Positions 45,958-56,995 of a stretch of DNA of 64,000 nucleotides are shown piece after piece. The notes beneath the pieces were generated by a model. That model did no database searches. It was not told the DNA's origin and saw nothing but the letters and a program-made list of their open reading frames with translations. Made by a program: the position numbers and the translations under genes. Source of the DNA: Medicago truncatula (lineage: Eukaryota; Streptophyta; Magnoliopsida; Fabales; Fabaceae); contig NC_053049.1 of NCBI RefSeq assembly GCF_003473485.1, forward strand, positions 30,959,292-31,023,291, in the 5' to 3' direction. Numbering within the stretch: the stretch's first letter is position 1; each line of letters starts with the position of its first letter.

Positions 45958-46665
45958 TTTTATTTTAACCCGATTGAAACCCGAGTGAAGATGTGAATTT
46001 AATATTAGGGAAATGTTAACTTGTGCGTGGAACCCAACATAGTAACTTTTTGTTGGAATATGTGCGTTCAATTTAATTTTTGAATTTTTAGTAAATAGAA
46101 TGCATAAAATTTGAGGGAATACTTTTACTTTTAGGTTTCTTATCTTTTGCATCGGTTTCCGACCCATTATTGGTGGGCGACGGCTCGTGCGTAGAGGCAT
46201 GCGAACTAGCCAAGCATTGTTCCCCTAATTGTTGAACCTTATAATATGGATGTTCTATAGACATAATTTTTAAATAAATAGTTAATTTTCCCCCTAAAAT
46301 TGTGTAAGTTTCGTCAATTAAACTGGTCAATGAAATAGCACATAACAAACAATTCAAATCAGACTTGCAGCCATGATCAAATTTCCTTTCTCAACAAAGC
46401 TACAAAGACTTCAATCATACAATGGAAACGCATATGTTTATTTTAAGAATTGAACTAAACGATGTTAATAAATTTCGTATAAATTTTTGTTCCGAATTTA
46501 TTATTGAAGATCGTAAAAACAAATAGTTCTCCTTTTCTAATAGTAAAAACAAAATAGGCGTAATGTCTTGGATCAAAATTCAGGACGTTCTAACAGAATT
46601 ATCACGATTCTATTAAATAAAAGGTTTAGAACATTTTTAACATGGAAACATTAACAAGTATAGTA
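45958..46665. other. Downstream of the TPR gene
   Basis: 3' UTR and AT-rich intergenic sequence. No gene, RNA or repeat could be supported. Confidence 0.4.
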
Positions 46666-47012
46666 AGACCATTTTCATTGGAAGGATCTCTTTTTAAAAT
46701 ACTTGATATCTATTAGGTATCTTAATTGGGAAAAAATTATTTTGAACACTTAATAAGAACAAGGTCTCAATGTAGACCAACAACTTTAGTGTGACCTACA
46801 TTTTTTAAATATTCGAATATTGAAATTTAATGATATAAAATTATTGATAGATGATTAACGAGTCTCGTTTAAGACATTTGTGTGAGATGTTATGTTGTAA
46901 GGATTAAGTGTTTATTAAGTACTATTATTAAAAAAAATTATAAATGAGTGATGTGTACATTTGAGATCATTTAAGTACCGAAAAAATGAATGTCTCCATT
47001 GTAGATACTATA
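46666..47012. mobile_element. MITE, copy A (Tourist/Harbinger-like)
   Basis: Ends gaccattttcattggaagga and (inverted) tagtatctacaatggagaca. It shares long stretches with 49274-49595, for example aatgatataaaa.tattgata and gtgagtctcgtttaaga-like phrases in the same order. Non-coding. Confidence 0.65.
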
Positions 47013-47418
47013 AGAACACTCGATAAGAAGTTTAAAATAAAAAAATTTATCTAAACATTTATGTATTTAACATATTAAAAGATCAAAAAACAACTTTTTC
47101 TTACGAAAGTCAAAGTTTCTATTTTTAGTTTGTAAACAAATGGCCAGACTTGTTAGCATTTGCATCTAGTTGACTAGTTGTATATAAGTGAACGGGTCAC
47201 TTACTCTAGCTAGCTGGTTTGTAAAAAGTCTAACAAATATAAAAATATGTCTAACAAATTGATTTCGGTCAAAAACTTCCGAAGTACGTGTCTCTAGTTA
47301 ATTATTAATTGAATTTTTCTACGCTCCCTCCCTAGCTAATTGTGAGAAAGTTGTCATTACAAATAACCTCAACTCTATTTGTTTCATGTAACTGATCACA
47401 AATAAGAAGGCTTGAAAG

Positions 47419-47700
47419 ATGTCTTACTTACTATCTGTGCTAATTTTGTTGCTAGCAGTTATCACTCTTACAACCGTAGCAGGAAATATTAATCCTAAGT
47501 ATCAAATACATGATGATGAGTCTGCACGATCCAATGGATTCATCAATTACCAGCCACCACAAAAACCGGTTGGTCTCAATTACAGTCCACCCCCACCACC
47601 TAGACATGTAGCGCCGCGTTCTAAACCTAGCGAAATTTACATCCCGGGAGTACCACACTTACAGGCTCGAAGGAGTCGTCGCCCTCCTCCAAAAATGTAA
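47419..47700 (+). CDS. Small secreted proline-rich basic peptide precursor, paralogue 1
   Basis: Single exon, 93 residues. Residues 1-22 are a clear signal peptide (MSYLLSVLILLLAVITLTTV then AG), so the protein should enter the secretory pathway. The mature part of about 71 residues starts NINPKYQ, then has ARSNGFINYQPPQ, a run of five prolines, IPGVPH, and the basic tail RRSRRPPPKM. No cysteines, so it is not a defensin or NCR peptide. The paralogue at 50247 conserves both ends but not the middle, a pattern seen in peptide-hormone precursors. I do not recognise the family. A function as a signalling peptide or cell-wall protein is only inference. Confidence 0.75.
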   Translation: MSYLLSVLILLLAVITLTTVAGNINPKYQIHDDESARSNGFINYQPPQKPVGLNYSPPPPPRHVAPRSKPSEIYIPGVPHLQARRSRRPPPKM

Positions 47701-47909
47701 GAATTAAGAACTCGCTGCTTCACACCTATCTTGATAATTAAGTAGTACCACAGCACAGCAATATTTTTTACATTTGAAGACGAGTGAAATTCAACACCAG
47801 CAACTCACACACAAACTGCAAGTGATAGGAGGTTTAGTTGGTCCAATAGACTATTCGTGAAAATATTTTATAAACTATATTTTTATATCTTAGTTGTTAT
47901 TTTAATTAA

Positions 47910-48097
47910 GGGTTTTGTTAGAAGACACATTTTATGAATATGTCTTTTAGCAAGTTATTTTATGAGCATTTGTTAAAAGATACCAACTAATTTTTATGAA
48001 GGTGTCTTTTAGCAAAGTTATAACTAAAAAGTGAAAATCAAACATTGAGATGTGGGTTGCTAAAAGACACCTTCATAGGTGGCTTCTAGCAAAACCC
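47910..48097. mobile_element. 188-bp MULE-MITE downstream of peptide gene 1
   Basis: Ends gggttttgttagaagacaca and (inverted) gggttttgctagaagccacc. Perfect 9-bp TSD tttaattaa at 47901-47909 and 48098-48106. Absent from the corresponding place after paralogue 2, so it inserted after the duplication or was lost there. Confidence 0.87.
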
Positions 48098-48106
48098 TTT
48101 AATTAA

Positions 48107-49183
48107 TATGTTTTTAATACTGTTTTAGGGTATTTAAGATTATGTCACCTGGAAGGTTATGATTTATTTAGAATACTATATGTTGAGTGTATTGTCCCAT
48201 TAGAAAAAGAATAAAAATGAATGATGAAATATCTCTAATTTTATTTGATAGTTTTTATATCGTTTATCTTTCTTAGTTTAGAACCTCTAATTTTCTTAGT
48301 TTCATAGTTTAAGTTTATTTTGAGTCTATAACGATATTCCGAGTTTTAATCTAAATAATGATGCTTAGCTTAATAATATCGATATTCACTAGTTGAGATG
48401 TATCTTATGAACAACGATACAACTTATTATATCATATACTCAATTCTTATAACACTATTTATAAAAAGATCATGCTAACAAGTGTTTTAAGAAAATCAAA
48501 CGTAGTACGTTGAAATTGAAATTAACAACTTGACAAGGGAGAGAGGAAGTTAACTTTTAGAGAGAGAAACTCTCACTTCTCTCTACCTCTCCTCTTGTAC
48601 TTTGTCTAGGGTTTCCCTATTCATCTAGGTGGTGGTTATTCTCAGCACCTCCCGGTCTGCCCTCCCTACTTAGGATTACACTCCTAGGTACTCCTAGTAT
48701 CCTTTTACTTTTTTTCTTTTGGTCTTAGAATCCGATTTGGTTTTCAATGGAGGGTTGGAAGAGTGTCCAAACCACAGAGCAGGCCATCAAGCTTCCATCC
48801 AGTGTTATCAAAGATCTCTCTCAAGGAGAGCGACACCCACCAAAGCCAATCTCGTCTATTTGATACCGTCAAAATTGATTTAGAAAATGATATCTGCAGT
48901 CAAAATTGATACAGAAAATAAAATTCAAGTTGAATATCATTTTTTGGAACCCTAATTTGTGATGTCGCAGAAAATGCGATGAAGATGGAAAAGAGATTTT
49001 TCAACCGATACAAAAAAATTGAGAGATCGGTAAGAGTTAAGAAAGAAGAGAAACGTGAGTCACTCAAAGCTAACATTTAATTACAGCCATCTATTTAATC
49101 CAATGGCCACTATTTCATGCTCTCATCCTCTCATTTTAAAAGTCCTCTCATTTGAAATGCCCTATATATAACCGTAACCAACT
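48107..49183. other. Intergenic region between the peptide genes
   Basis: Positions 48110-48330 continue the duplicated 3' flank. Positions 48540-48960 look like the leader and first codons of a retroelement (tctcacttctctctacctct, then an ATG at 48749 with MEGWKSVQTTEQAIKLP), perhaps a LINE ORF1, but I recognise no domain. The rest is AT-rich without features. Confidence 0.4.
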
Positions 49184-49272
49184 TGGATTGGCCTGGTGGT
49201 ATGGGACATGAGAGTGTGCTCCTTCTCTAGGTCTCAGGTTCAATTCTCTCCTGTGCTAATTTTGAACACCTC
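49184..49272 (+). mobile_element. tRNA-derived SINE fragment
   Basis: A-box-like TTGGCCTGGTGGTATGGG and B-box-like AGGTTCAATTCTC about 45 bp apart, followed by an unrelated tail. No clear TSD was found, and the MITE of copy B abuts it. Confidence 0.5.
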
Positions 49273-49273
49273 T

Positions 49274-49595
49274 AAAACCATCTACAATGGGAGGGTCTTC
49301 AACATTTAAGACCTGATACCTATTAGTTACCCTCATTGGGGAGAAGTTTTTTCGGGGTCTTATAAGACCACGAGTCTCACTTAAGAACCTCAATCTTATG
49401 CGGGACTCACACTCTTTTAATATTAAAAAATTGAAATGTAATGATATAAAACTATTGATAGTTGATTAGTGAGTCTCTTTTAAGAAATTTGTGTGAGATG
49501 CTGGGTTGGAGTAATTGAATACTTATTAAGTACTACTATTAAAAAATTATAAATTAGGGATGTGTCTATGAGTTTCGTCATTGTGAATGCTCTAA
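49274..49595. mobile_element. MITE, copy B (Tourist/Harbinger-like)
   Basis: The left end accatctacaatgggagggt is mirrored by cattgtgaatgctcta at the right. Related to copy A at 46666-47012, so each peptide gene has a copy about 0.4-0.7 kb upstream. Confidence 0.65.
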
Positions 49596-50246
49596 TAAAG
49601 ATTATAACATTCCCTTAAGACATAAGTTAATAAGCGAAAGACAAAAGTTTTTTCTTGAAATTTGTCTATTCAATGATGTAAAAGTAAAAAATTATATTAA
49701 AAATACAAAATTTATTTATTATTTCTTTTTTTAATTCCTTAACTTGTGTACCTAGGACACAAGTTAGCACGACATTACGACTTTTTATTAAAAAAATTAT
49801 GTAACTATTACATCGACAAAAATAACAACTTATTTTATAAAAGAAGTTAGAACTTGTATTTGAAAGATATATAATATAATCTTTAAACAACTTGTGAAGC
49901 TGGTTTCTTCCCCCTTTCTTATTTGCATGTTAGGTAAGAAACAAAATGACGATAGGTCCCCATGTTAAAGCAGCATCTTTTGCCAACTCCTTCACAATCA
50001 AACAAGAGAAATTTGGCATCTCTTGCCAATAATTCTCTCATCTCTCTTTCACTGAAAAGTCTAACAAGGTTTATATGAGTCAAAATCATCGGCAAGATTG
50101 TGTTTCTATTTTTGGAAATTAAGTGGAAACTAAGTATTTTTGGAAGAAAAAGACCAACTTTTCTACGCTCCCTACCTAGTTTTGAGAAAGTTATCATTAC
50201 AGATAACCTAAATTCGTTGCTTATCACAAATAAGAAAGCTTGAAAG

Positions 50247-50528
50247 ATGTCTCACTTAATATCAGTGCTAGTTCTGTTGCTAGCAGTTATCACTCTTACA
50301 TCCGTAGAAGGAAATATTAATCCCAAGTATCAGCCTGCACGATCCAATGGATTCATCAGTTACGAGCCCCCAACAACTGATACACAAAAACTGGTTGCTC
50401 TCAATCACAGGCGACGTAGACATTTAGCACATTTTCCTCCCAGAATTAGCGTCCCACCAATTAACATCCCAGGAAGACCACACCCACGGCCTCTTCGGCT
50501 TCCGAGACGCCCACCTCCAAAAATGTAA
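50247..50528 (+). CDS. Small secreted proline-rich basic peptide precursor, paralogue 2
   Basis: Single exon, 93 residues like its partner. Signal peptide 1-22 (MSHLISVLVLLLAVITLTSV then EG), then NINPKYQ, ARSNGFISYEPP, an Arg/His-rich middle (HRRRRHLAHFPPR), INIPGRPHPRP and RLPRRPPPKM. The signal peptide plus NINPKYQ differs at only 5 of 29 positions from paralogue 1, and the last seven residues are identical. The middle differs strongly. The 5' flank (ctacgctccct, gagaaagtt, aaataagaa, gcttgaaag up to the ATG) and the 3' flank are also shared. No cysteines; function unknown. Confidence 0.75.
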   Translation: MSHLISVLVLLLAVITLTSVEGNINPKYQPARSNGFISYEPPTTDTQKLVALNHRRRRHLAHFPPRISVPPINIPGRPHPRPLRLPRRPPPKM

Positions 50529-51199
50529 GAATTAAGAACTCACTATTTGAGGAGGCTAAGTTGGTCCAATAAACTACTCTCTCCTGTTATGTTTATAAAA
50601 AAAAATGTATTTTTGTAGATTTATTGAATACTTAATACATATTATAAACCAAATATATTAGATATTCAATTAATCTAACAAATAGTTTTTTTGCATATAA
50701 ATATGACTGAAGAGCGGTTAATATCATCATTTGTAGTATATTTTATGTCTTAGTTGTTATTTTGATTTATATGTTTCCTGTACTTTTTTTAGTGTGCTTA
50801 AGATTTTACCATATGGATAATAATGATTTATCCAGAATATCATATAATAAGTGTATTAATTGTTCATTAAGGAAAAGAACAAAAATAAATGAGGAAATGT
50901 CTTTAATTGTATTTAATAGTTTTTCTATTGTTTATTTTCTTTGTTTAGAATCTTTAATTTTCTTAGTTCCATATTTTTAATTTATTTGGAGCCTGTCAAC
51001 GATATTCCGGGTTGGAATCCAGTTAATAATGCACTAAGTTTTCCTTTGTTAAAAAAAATTGTGCAACATTTTTTATTTATTTTTAAATATGAAGAAAGCA
51101 TTGAATAGAGAGTATGCAATGCAAAAGAGAGACAATGCTTGTACAAGCTTTGCATCTAAATAACACTGCTTCTTATTTCTTCTCTATCGATAACGATAT

Positions 51200-51424
51200 T
51201 TTTTTTTTTAAGATGTCAAAATGGAATTATATTAATAATAAAAGAGAAATCCCCAAAGTACAAGATGTGTTTTTGAGACTACTGCAAAGAACCAAGTTTT
51301 ACATCATAGTACACGAACACAACTCAAACAACATTAGCCAATACCCAAACAAACAAGAGGGTTTGACCACCACTGCTGAAAGCCAAAAACAAAACAAGCT
51401 TTTTTAGCTTTCAACCATCCTAAA
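51200..51424 (-). mobile_element. Truncated LINE 3' end, same family as 8778-9363
   Basis: The T-tract at 51199-51210, then gatgtcaaaatggaattata and, near the other end, gctttttta-gctttca phrases match the 3' end at 8778-9000. Only about 220 bp remain and no domain is left. Confidence 0.6.
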
Positions 51425-51470
51425 GACAACATCGTAACCTTGTCTAATAAACGGGGAATGAGAGTAACTG

Positions 51471-51975
51471 TAACACTCCTATTTCTATTAAAGCAATAAA
51501 ACATGCGAATAATACATTTATTCAAGAAATAGATGTTACGTCATCATTCAAAATTCAAACTCATCGTGCATGCATGTACATCTCAACAATCGCAGCGGAA
51601 TATAAACCAGAGTACTCCAAATATACATGTCATGAATCAATTATTACATCAACATAGATGAATCTCAAAATCTCAACATATGGGTAAATCTTCAGTCATA
51701 ACAAAATCCGAAATAAAATATAATCTAGATCGACAACCGACGCCTAGATCAGAGCCAACCTAGACTCTATGAACACCGATATCGAAGATAGCTCCCGATA
51801 TCCACCAAGCACAAGAACTCACCAAACAACAAATCCTGCACAACGTCTACCCATCCATATAGACAGGTAGGCGGTCAAAACCACTGGAGGTAAGTATTAC
51901 ATCATCATAATCCAAATAACAATTAACATGAATAATTCAATTAAACATCATGTACTTGATCCAAATAACATTCCC

Positions 51976-52011
<36 letters not shown>

Positions 52012-52574
52012 CATGATCCCAATAACTCACATCAATTAATCACCAATCACATGTGTCATGAACAATTATCAAATCACATTTATTCATGCACAATCACCAA
52101 TCAAATTTCACCAATAAGACTCATGCATGATGTGTACCTAGACCGACACATATATGCATGTGGTACCATATCACCTCTAGGTCGTCACCTATATCTAGAC
52201 CGTCAAAGGTCTCTGCAAGGCCGAAGCCCACAATCTAGATCACTAATGGATCTCTGCAAGACCGAAGTCCACAAAACTAGATCAACAAATTATCTCTGCT
52301 AGGCTGGAGCCCAATGATGCAACAAAAACATCATATCAAATCTCGACACGACTATGATGCATGGACATGTAACAAGACTCGATAATGCGACATCAATTCA
52401 CAATTATCACCACAATATAGAGGACAACTTCCACATATATTGATCATCTCCACAACATTTGCATTATCAAGAAAACATGTTCATACACAATCAAATCATA
52501 ATACTCATCATCACCAAATCATGATCATCAATAATCAACAATGTTATTCAACATTAATTATTCCATATAGTTTC
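51471..52574 (-). mobile_element. Probable gypsy LTR fragment
   Basis: It starts tgtaacactcc, the inverse of a typical ...ggagtgttaca LTR end, and contains cgcagcggaatataaacc, a counterpart of the ttccgcagcg seen near the end of the gypsy LTR at 54716. Its right side is cut by the gypsy element at 52575. The frame at 51928-52302 has no domain. Confidence 0.4.
51975..52012. repeat. Compound microsatellite (TA)n(CA)n
   Basis: About ten TA repeats followed directly by about eight CA repeats. Confidence 0.95.
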
Positions 52575-52739
52575 TGTAACGCCCTCTTTAATTATTTGAT
52601 TATCTTAATGAGTTTATAATATACTTATATGATTTATATGATTTATTTTGATGAGGGATATTTTGTTATGTTATATGTTAGTATTTATTAGTATAATATA
52701 TATGCTATTTGGTTTAAAAATATATATGTTATAAAAATA

Positions 52740-52749
<10 letters not shown>

Positions 52750-52797
<48 letters not shown>
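52750..52797. repeat. (TA)n microsatellite in LTR1
   Basis: An uninterrupted TA tract; the matching tract in LTR2 (55641-55703) is longer. Confidence 0.95.
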
Positions 52798-52801
<4 letters not shown>

Positions 52802-53212
52802 TAGAATATTGAGTTTAGGGGTTGTTATGAGATTTTAGAGAGTTTTGGGGGAGAAAGAGAAATAAGATAAAATAGAAAAAGAAAAGTTATAAATAAGAGA
52901 GACCTAGTTTAGAAAAATATAACGTACGATCAATTTTGGAGAAAAGGGAGAAAAAGCCAAGAGAAGGGAGCAAGACCTAGGAAGATGCAATTTTTATATT
53001 CCAAGGTAAGGATGAGACTAACATTCAATAATCCAGAGTCTATGATTCTGAAAATTGTATTTAACATGTTGTAGGTTTAGTTTTTGAGAATTTGAGAATT
53101 ACGGTTAAGAGTGATGATTGTCATGATTTTGAATAAAAGTAAAGTTGAATAATATGGGTTGCTTTTTCTGATTTTTCTTTTCATCTCTGCCCCGAATTTG
53201 AAATGAAATCTG

Positions 53213-53660
53213 GTCAAAACGATTTATAGAACTTGAGTTATGGTCAAATTACTGCACGTAGGCCACAGTGAATTTTTATGAATTTCAGCACAACATTGTT
53301 CGAATTTGAAATGAAATCTGGTATTGATAGGTCCAGAATTAGTCTTAGGTGTAAACACGAAAGTTGTAGGTATGAATATTAGCTTTCTAATGCCGTTAGT
53401 TTGAGGTCAAAACGATTTATAGAACTTGAGTTATGGTCAAATTACTGCACGTAGGTCACAGTGAATTTTTATGAATTTCAGCACAACTTTGTTCGAATTT
53501 GAAATGAAATCTGGTATTGATAGGTCCAGAATTAGTCTTAGGTGTAAACACGAAAGTTGTAGGTATGAATATTAACTTTCTAATGTCGTTGATTTGACTT
53601 AAAAAGGATTTATAGAACTTGAGTTATAGTGAAATTACTGCACGTAGGTCACAGTGAATA
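53213..53660 (+). repeat. Tandem units of about 195 bp in the gypsy LTR
   Basis: gatttatagaacttgagtta starts near 53220, 53412 and 53610, each followed by attactgcacgtagg. LTR2 has only two such units (56203 and 56396), so copy number changed between the two LTRs. Confidence 0.85.
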
Positions 53661-54072
53661 ATTGAATATGATTGATGAATTAGTATATGAATGTATATGT
53701 TTATGAGTATGATGTTGTTTATGATTGATGAATTAGTATATGTATGTATATGTTGTGAATAGATATTGTCCATGATTGATGAAGTGTTATATGTATATAT
53801 GATGTTTTAAGATGTTGATTATTATTTGATGTTGTTATATTGTGATATAATTGTATATGCATTACTTGAATTATATGTGAATAATTGAGACGTTGTTGAC
53901 TTGCATTTGATATTATTATGTCATGCTGTTTTTGTATGCTGTTGTTATTTAACTAATTTGCATGAGTCGGTCTAAGTTGATTAAGATGATGAAGTTCCAA
54001 ATTATTGGATTATATAAGAGGTTGTCGATTTAAGATGTTAAGAGGTCGAGTCCATGCATTAGCATTTCATTG

Positions 54073-54225
54073 TTGGGGGCTTGATGCCCTGGAGCCTTTG
54101 CTCAATTAAGTTGAGGGCTTGATGCCTTGGGAGCCTTTTTACGCTCAAATAAGTTGAGGGCTTGATGCCCTGTGAGCCTATTTACGCTCCAATACGTTGG
54201 GGGTTTGACGCCCTGGATTGGGACC
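54073..54225 (+). repeat. Minisatellite of 37-44 bp units in the gypsy LTR
   Basis: Four units start with ttg.gggcttgatgcc at about 54073, 54111, 54153 and 54197, each carrying gagcct and ctcaa-type phrases. The same units occur in LTR2 at 56873-56995. Confidence 0.85.
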
Positions 54226-54874
54226 ACATGCATATAAGAGGTCTAAGTTGCATAGTCAAGTTGGAGTCGCATTTGTCGTGTCAAAGATTTTAAGTTGCCA
54301 AGTTGTTGAAGCTGTGATTCTTTATATGAACTCTTAAAGATGTATTATATGATATATTATTATCTATGATGAATATTATGATGATTTTAGGTTGTTAAAT
54401 ATAATTGTTGAATTATATGCTTAATATTATTGTTTTGTGAAATCTCACCCCTTCTGCTTGGAAACGATGCTCTTCGTATGAGTAACTTGCAGGTGATCGA
54501 GTTTAAGTTGCTGTTAGATTGCTGTCGTGAGTGGATTATCTCTCATGTGTGTCTTTAGGTGCTCTGATACGTAACAGGATGGGAACTTTGTTGCATGCTT
54601 TTCTATTCCTTACGTATTGCTTATGAATTTATATGATTAAGTTGTTAATTGTATTTTTATGAGATACTTTGATGAGACCTTCGTGCCAAAATTATTTTTA
54701 GATGTTCGAATAAATTCCGCAGCGAAGTATTAAATATTATGTTATTCAATTTTGAAGGATAATTAGTTAATTATTCCGTTTATGATTTTAAGAAAAGAAG
54801 TGTGACATTCCGTTTATGTGAATTACTCTGATTAATTAAATGAAATTTTTACGATGGGAAAACGTGGTGTTACA

Positions 54875-55162
54875 ATTGGTATCAGATCAGGTCGGTCCGT
54901 CCGGCCAAGTAGTTGAATCGAGTTGTGTCGAGTAACAGTTGTATTACTATCTTTATGCTGTTTGATTGGTTGTTGTTGTGTTTCTGATTAATATATATGT
55001 TTATTATGTGATCATGTTTGATTGACTAACTTTGATTTGGTTTACATGTTTTGTTGAAGTTTCTATTTGGCTATCTATGGTTTAAGATGGTTAGGCAATA
55101 ATTGAATTCATTTCTTTTGTGCTCTGAATTTCGAGGACAAAATTCTTTTAAGAGGGGAGAGT
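54875..55162 (+). other. Residual interior of the gypsy element (PBS and PPT)
   Basis: Primer-binding site attggtatcagatcagg at the left edge, polypurine tract aagaggggagag at the right edge, and no coding potential between them. Confidence 0.75.
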
Positions 55163-55373
55163 TGTAACGCCCTCTTTAATTATTTGATTATTTTAATGAG
55201 TTTAGAATATACTTATATGATTTATATGATTTATTTTGATGAGTGATATTTTGTTATGTTATATGTTGGTATTTATTAGTATAATATATATGCTATTTGG
55301 TTTAGAAATATATATGTTATAAAAATATATTTGTTATAGAGATATATTTCTAATAAAAATATTTTATATTATA

Positions 55374-55639
55374 CTCTCTCCGGTGTCAATTGTAGGGAAA
55401 AAACAAAAAAAATTGTGGTCTCAAATGTAAGAAAAAGTATAGTAAAAACAACCTGATAAATGCTACTATTCCAATTTTACCCCATCTCCATGAGTTCAAG
55501 AGTCACTTTCATTAATTATTACTAAAACATGACAAGGGCAAAATTGAAAAGTTGTACTTTTTTAACATGACTTCAATGTAATCAATTCATTTTCTTAATT
55601 GGTGTGCTTTTTTTTTCCCTACATTTGAGACCGGAGGGA

Positions 55640-55640
<1 letters not shown>
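55374..55640. mobile_element. Stowaway MITE in gypsy LTR2
   Basis: Ends ctctctccggtgtcaattgt and (inverted) ctccctccggtctcaaatgt, with TA on both sides. 267 bp, absent from the same place in LTR1, so it inserted after the retrotransposon did. Confidence 0.85.

Positions 55641-55703
<63 letters not shown>
55641..55703. repeat. (TA)n microsatellite in LTR2
   Basis: About 31 TA repeats immediately right of the Stowaway MITE. Confidence 0.95.
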
Positions 55704-55706
<3 letters not shown>

Positions 55707-56995
55707 AATAGAATATTGAGTTTCGGGGTTGTTATGAGATTTTAGAGAGTTTTGGGGGAGAAAGAGAAATAAGATAAAATAGAAAAGAAAAGTTATAAAT
55801 AGGAGAGACCTAGTTTAGAAAAACATAACGTACGATCAATTTTGGAGAAAAGGGAGAAAAAGCCAAGAGAAGGGAGCGAGACCTAGGAAGATGCGATTTT
55901 TATATTCCAAGGTAAGGGTGAGACTAACATTCAATAATCTTGAGTCTATGATTCTAAAAATTGTATTTAACATGTTGTAGGTTTAGTTTTTGAGAATTAC
56001 GGTTAAGAGTGATGATTGTGATGATTTTGAATAAAAGTGAAGTTGAATAATATGGGTTGCTTTTTCTGATTTTTCTTTTCATCTCTGCCCCAAATTTGAA
56101 ATGAAATCTGGTATTGATAGGTCCAGAATTGGTCTTTGGTGTAAACACGAAAGTTGTAGGTATGGATGTTAGCTTTCTAATGCCGTTAGTCTGAGGTCAA
56201 AACGATTTATAGAACTTGAGTTATGGTCAAATTACTGCACGTAGGTCACAGTGAATTTTTATGAACTTCAGCACAACTTTGTCCGAATTTGAAATGAAAT
56301 CTGGTATTGATAGGTCCAGAATTAGTCTTAGGTCTAAACACGAAAGTTGTAGGTATGAATATTCTCTTTCTAATGCCGTTGATTTGACTTAAAAAGGATT
56401 TATAGAACTTGAGTTATAGTGAAATTACTGCACGTAGGTCACAGTGAATAATTGAATATGATTGATGAATTAGTATATGAATGTATATGTTTATGAGTAT
56501 GATGTTGTTTATGATTGATGAATTAGTATATGTATGTATATGTTGTGAATACGATATTGTCCATGATTGATGAAGTGTTATATGTATATATGATATTTTA
56601 AGATGTTGATTATTATTTGATGTTGTTATATTGTGATATAATTGTATATGCATTACTTGAATTATATGTGAATAATTGAGACGTTGTTGACTTGCATTTG
56701 ATATTATTATGTCATGCAGTTTTTGTATACTGTTGTGTTGCTGTTGTTATTTAACTAATCTGCATGAGTCGGTTTAAGTTGATTAAGATGATGAAGTTCC
56801 AAATTATTGGATTATATAAGAGGTTGTCGATTTAAGATGTTAAGAGGTCGAGTCCATGCATTAGCATTTCATTGTTGGGTGCTTGATGCCCTGGAGCCTT
56901 TGCTCAATTAAGTTGAGGGCTTGATGCCTTGGGAGCCTTTTTACGCTCAAATAAGTTGAGGGCTTGATGCCCTGTGATCCTATTTACGCTCCAAT

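Larger units (their letters stand above)
52575..54874 (+). repeat. Gypsy element 5' LTR
   Basis: 2300 bp, TG...CA ends. It carries a TATA box (TATAAATA at 52888-52895), three copies of a unit of about 195 bp (see 53213) and a four-unit minisatellite (54073). It matches LTR2 closely over the shared length, apart from the (TA)n tract, one MITE and unit copy number. Confidence 0.88.
52575..56995 (+). mobile_element. Gypsy-type retrotransposon with 2.3-kb LTRs and almost no interior
   Basis: LTR1 (52575-54874) starts TGTAACGCCCTCTTTAATT and ends GTGGTGTTACA. It is followed by attggtatcagatcagg (initiator-Met primer site), only 288 bp of interior, then a polypurine stretch aagaggggagag and LTR2 at 55163. 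LTR2 is interrupted at 56995 by a copia element, and its remainder lies beyond the window. The pre-PPT phrase atttcgaggacaaaattctt is typical of Tekay-type chromoviruses; with no gag-pol left it is a non-autonomous (LARD-like) or deleted copy. Confidence 0.85.
55163..56995 (+). repeat. Gypsy element 3' LTR, interrupted
   Basis: It starts TGTAACGCCCTCTTTAATT and follows LTR1 to its position 54193, where the copia element enters. The remaining 0.7 kb must lie past the window edge. Confidence 0.85.

Noticed and set aside
51928..52302. 124-codon open frame
   Set aside because: It begins in a TA/CA microsatellite inside an LTR-like fragment; composition is repetitive and no domain is present.
52750..52797. 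(TA)n tract as an origin or regulatory element
   Set aside because: It is an ordinary microsatellite inside an LTR, varying in length between the two LTRs.
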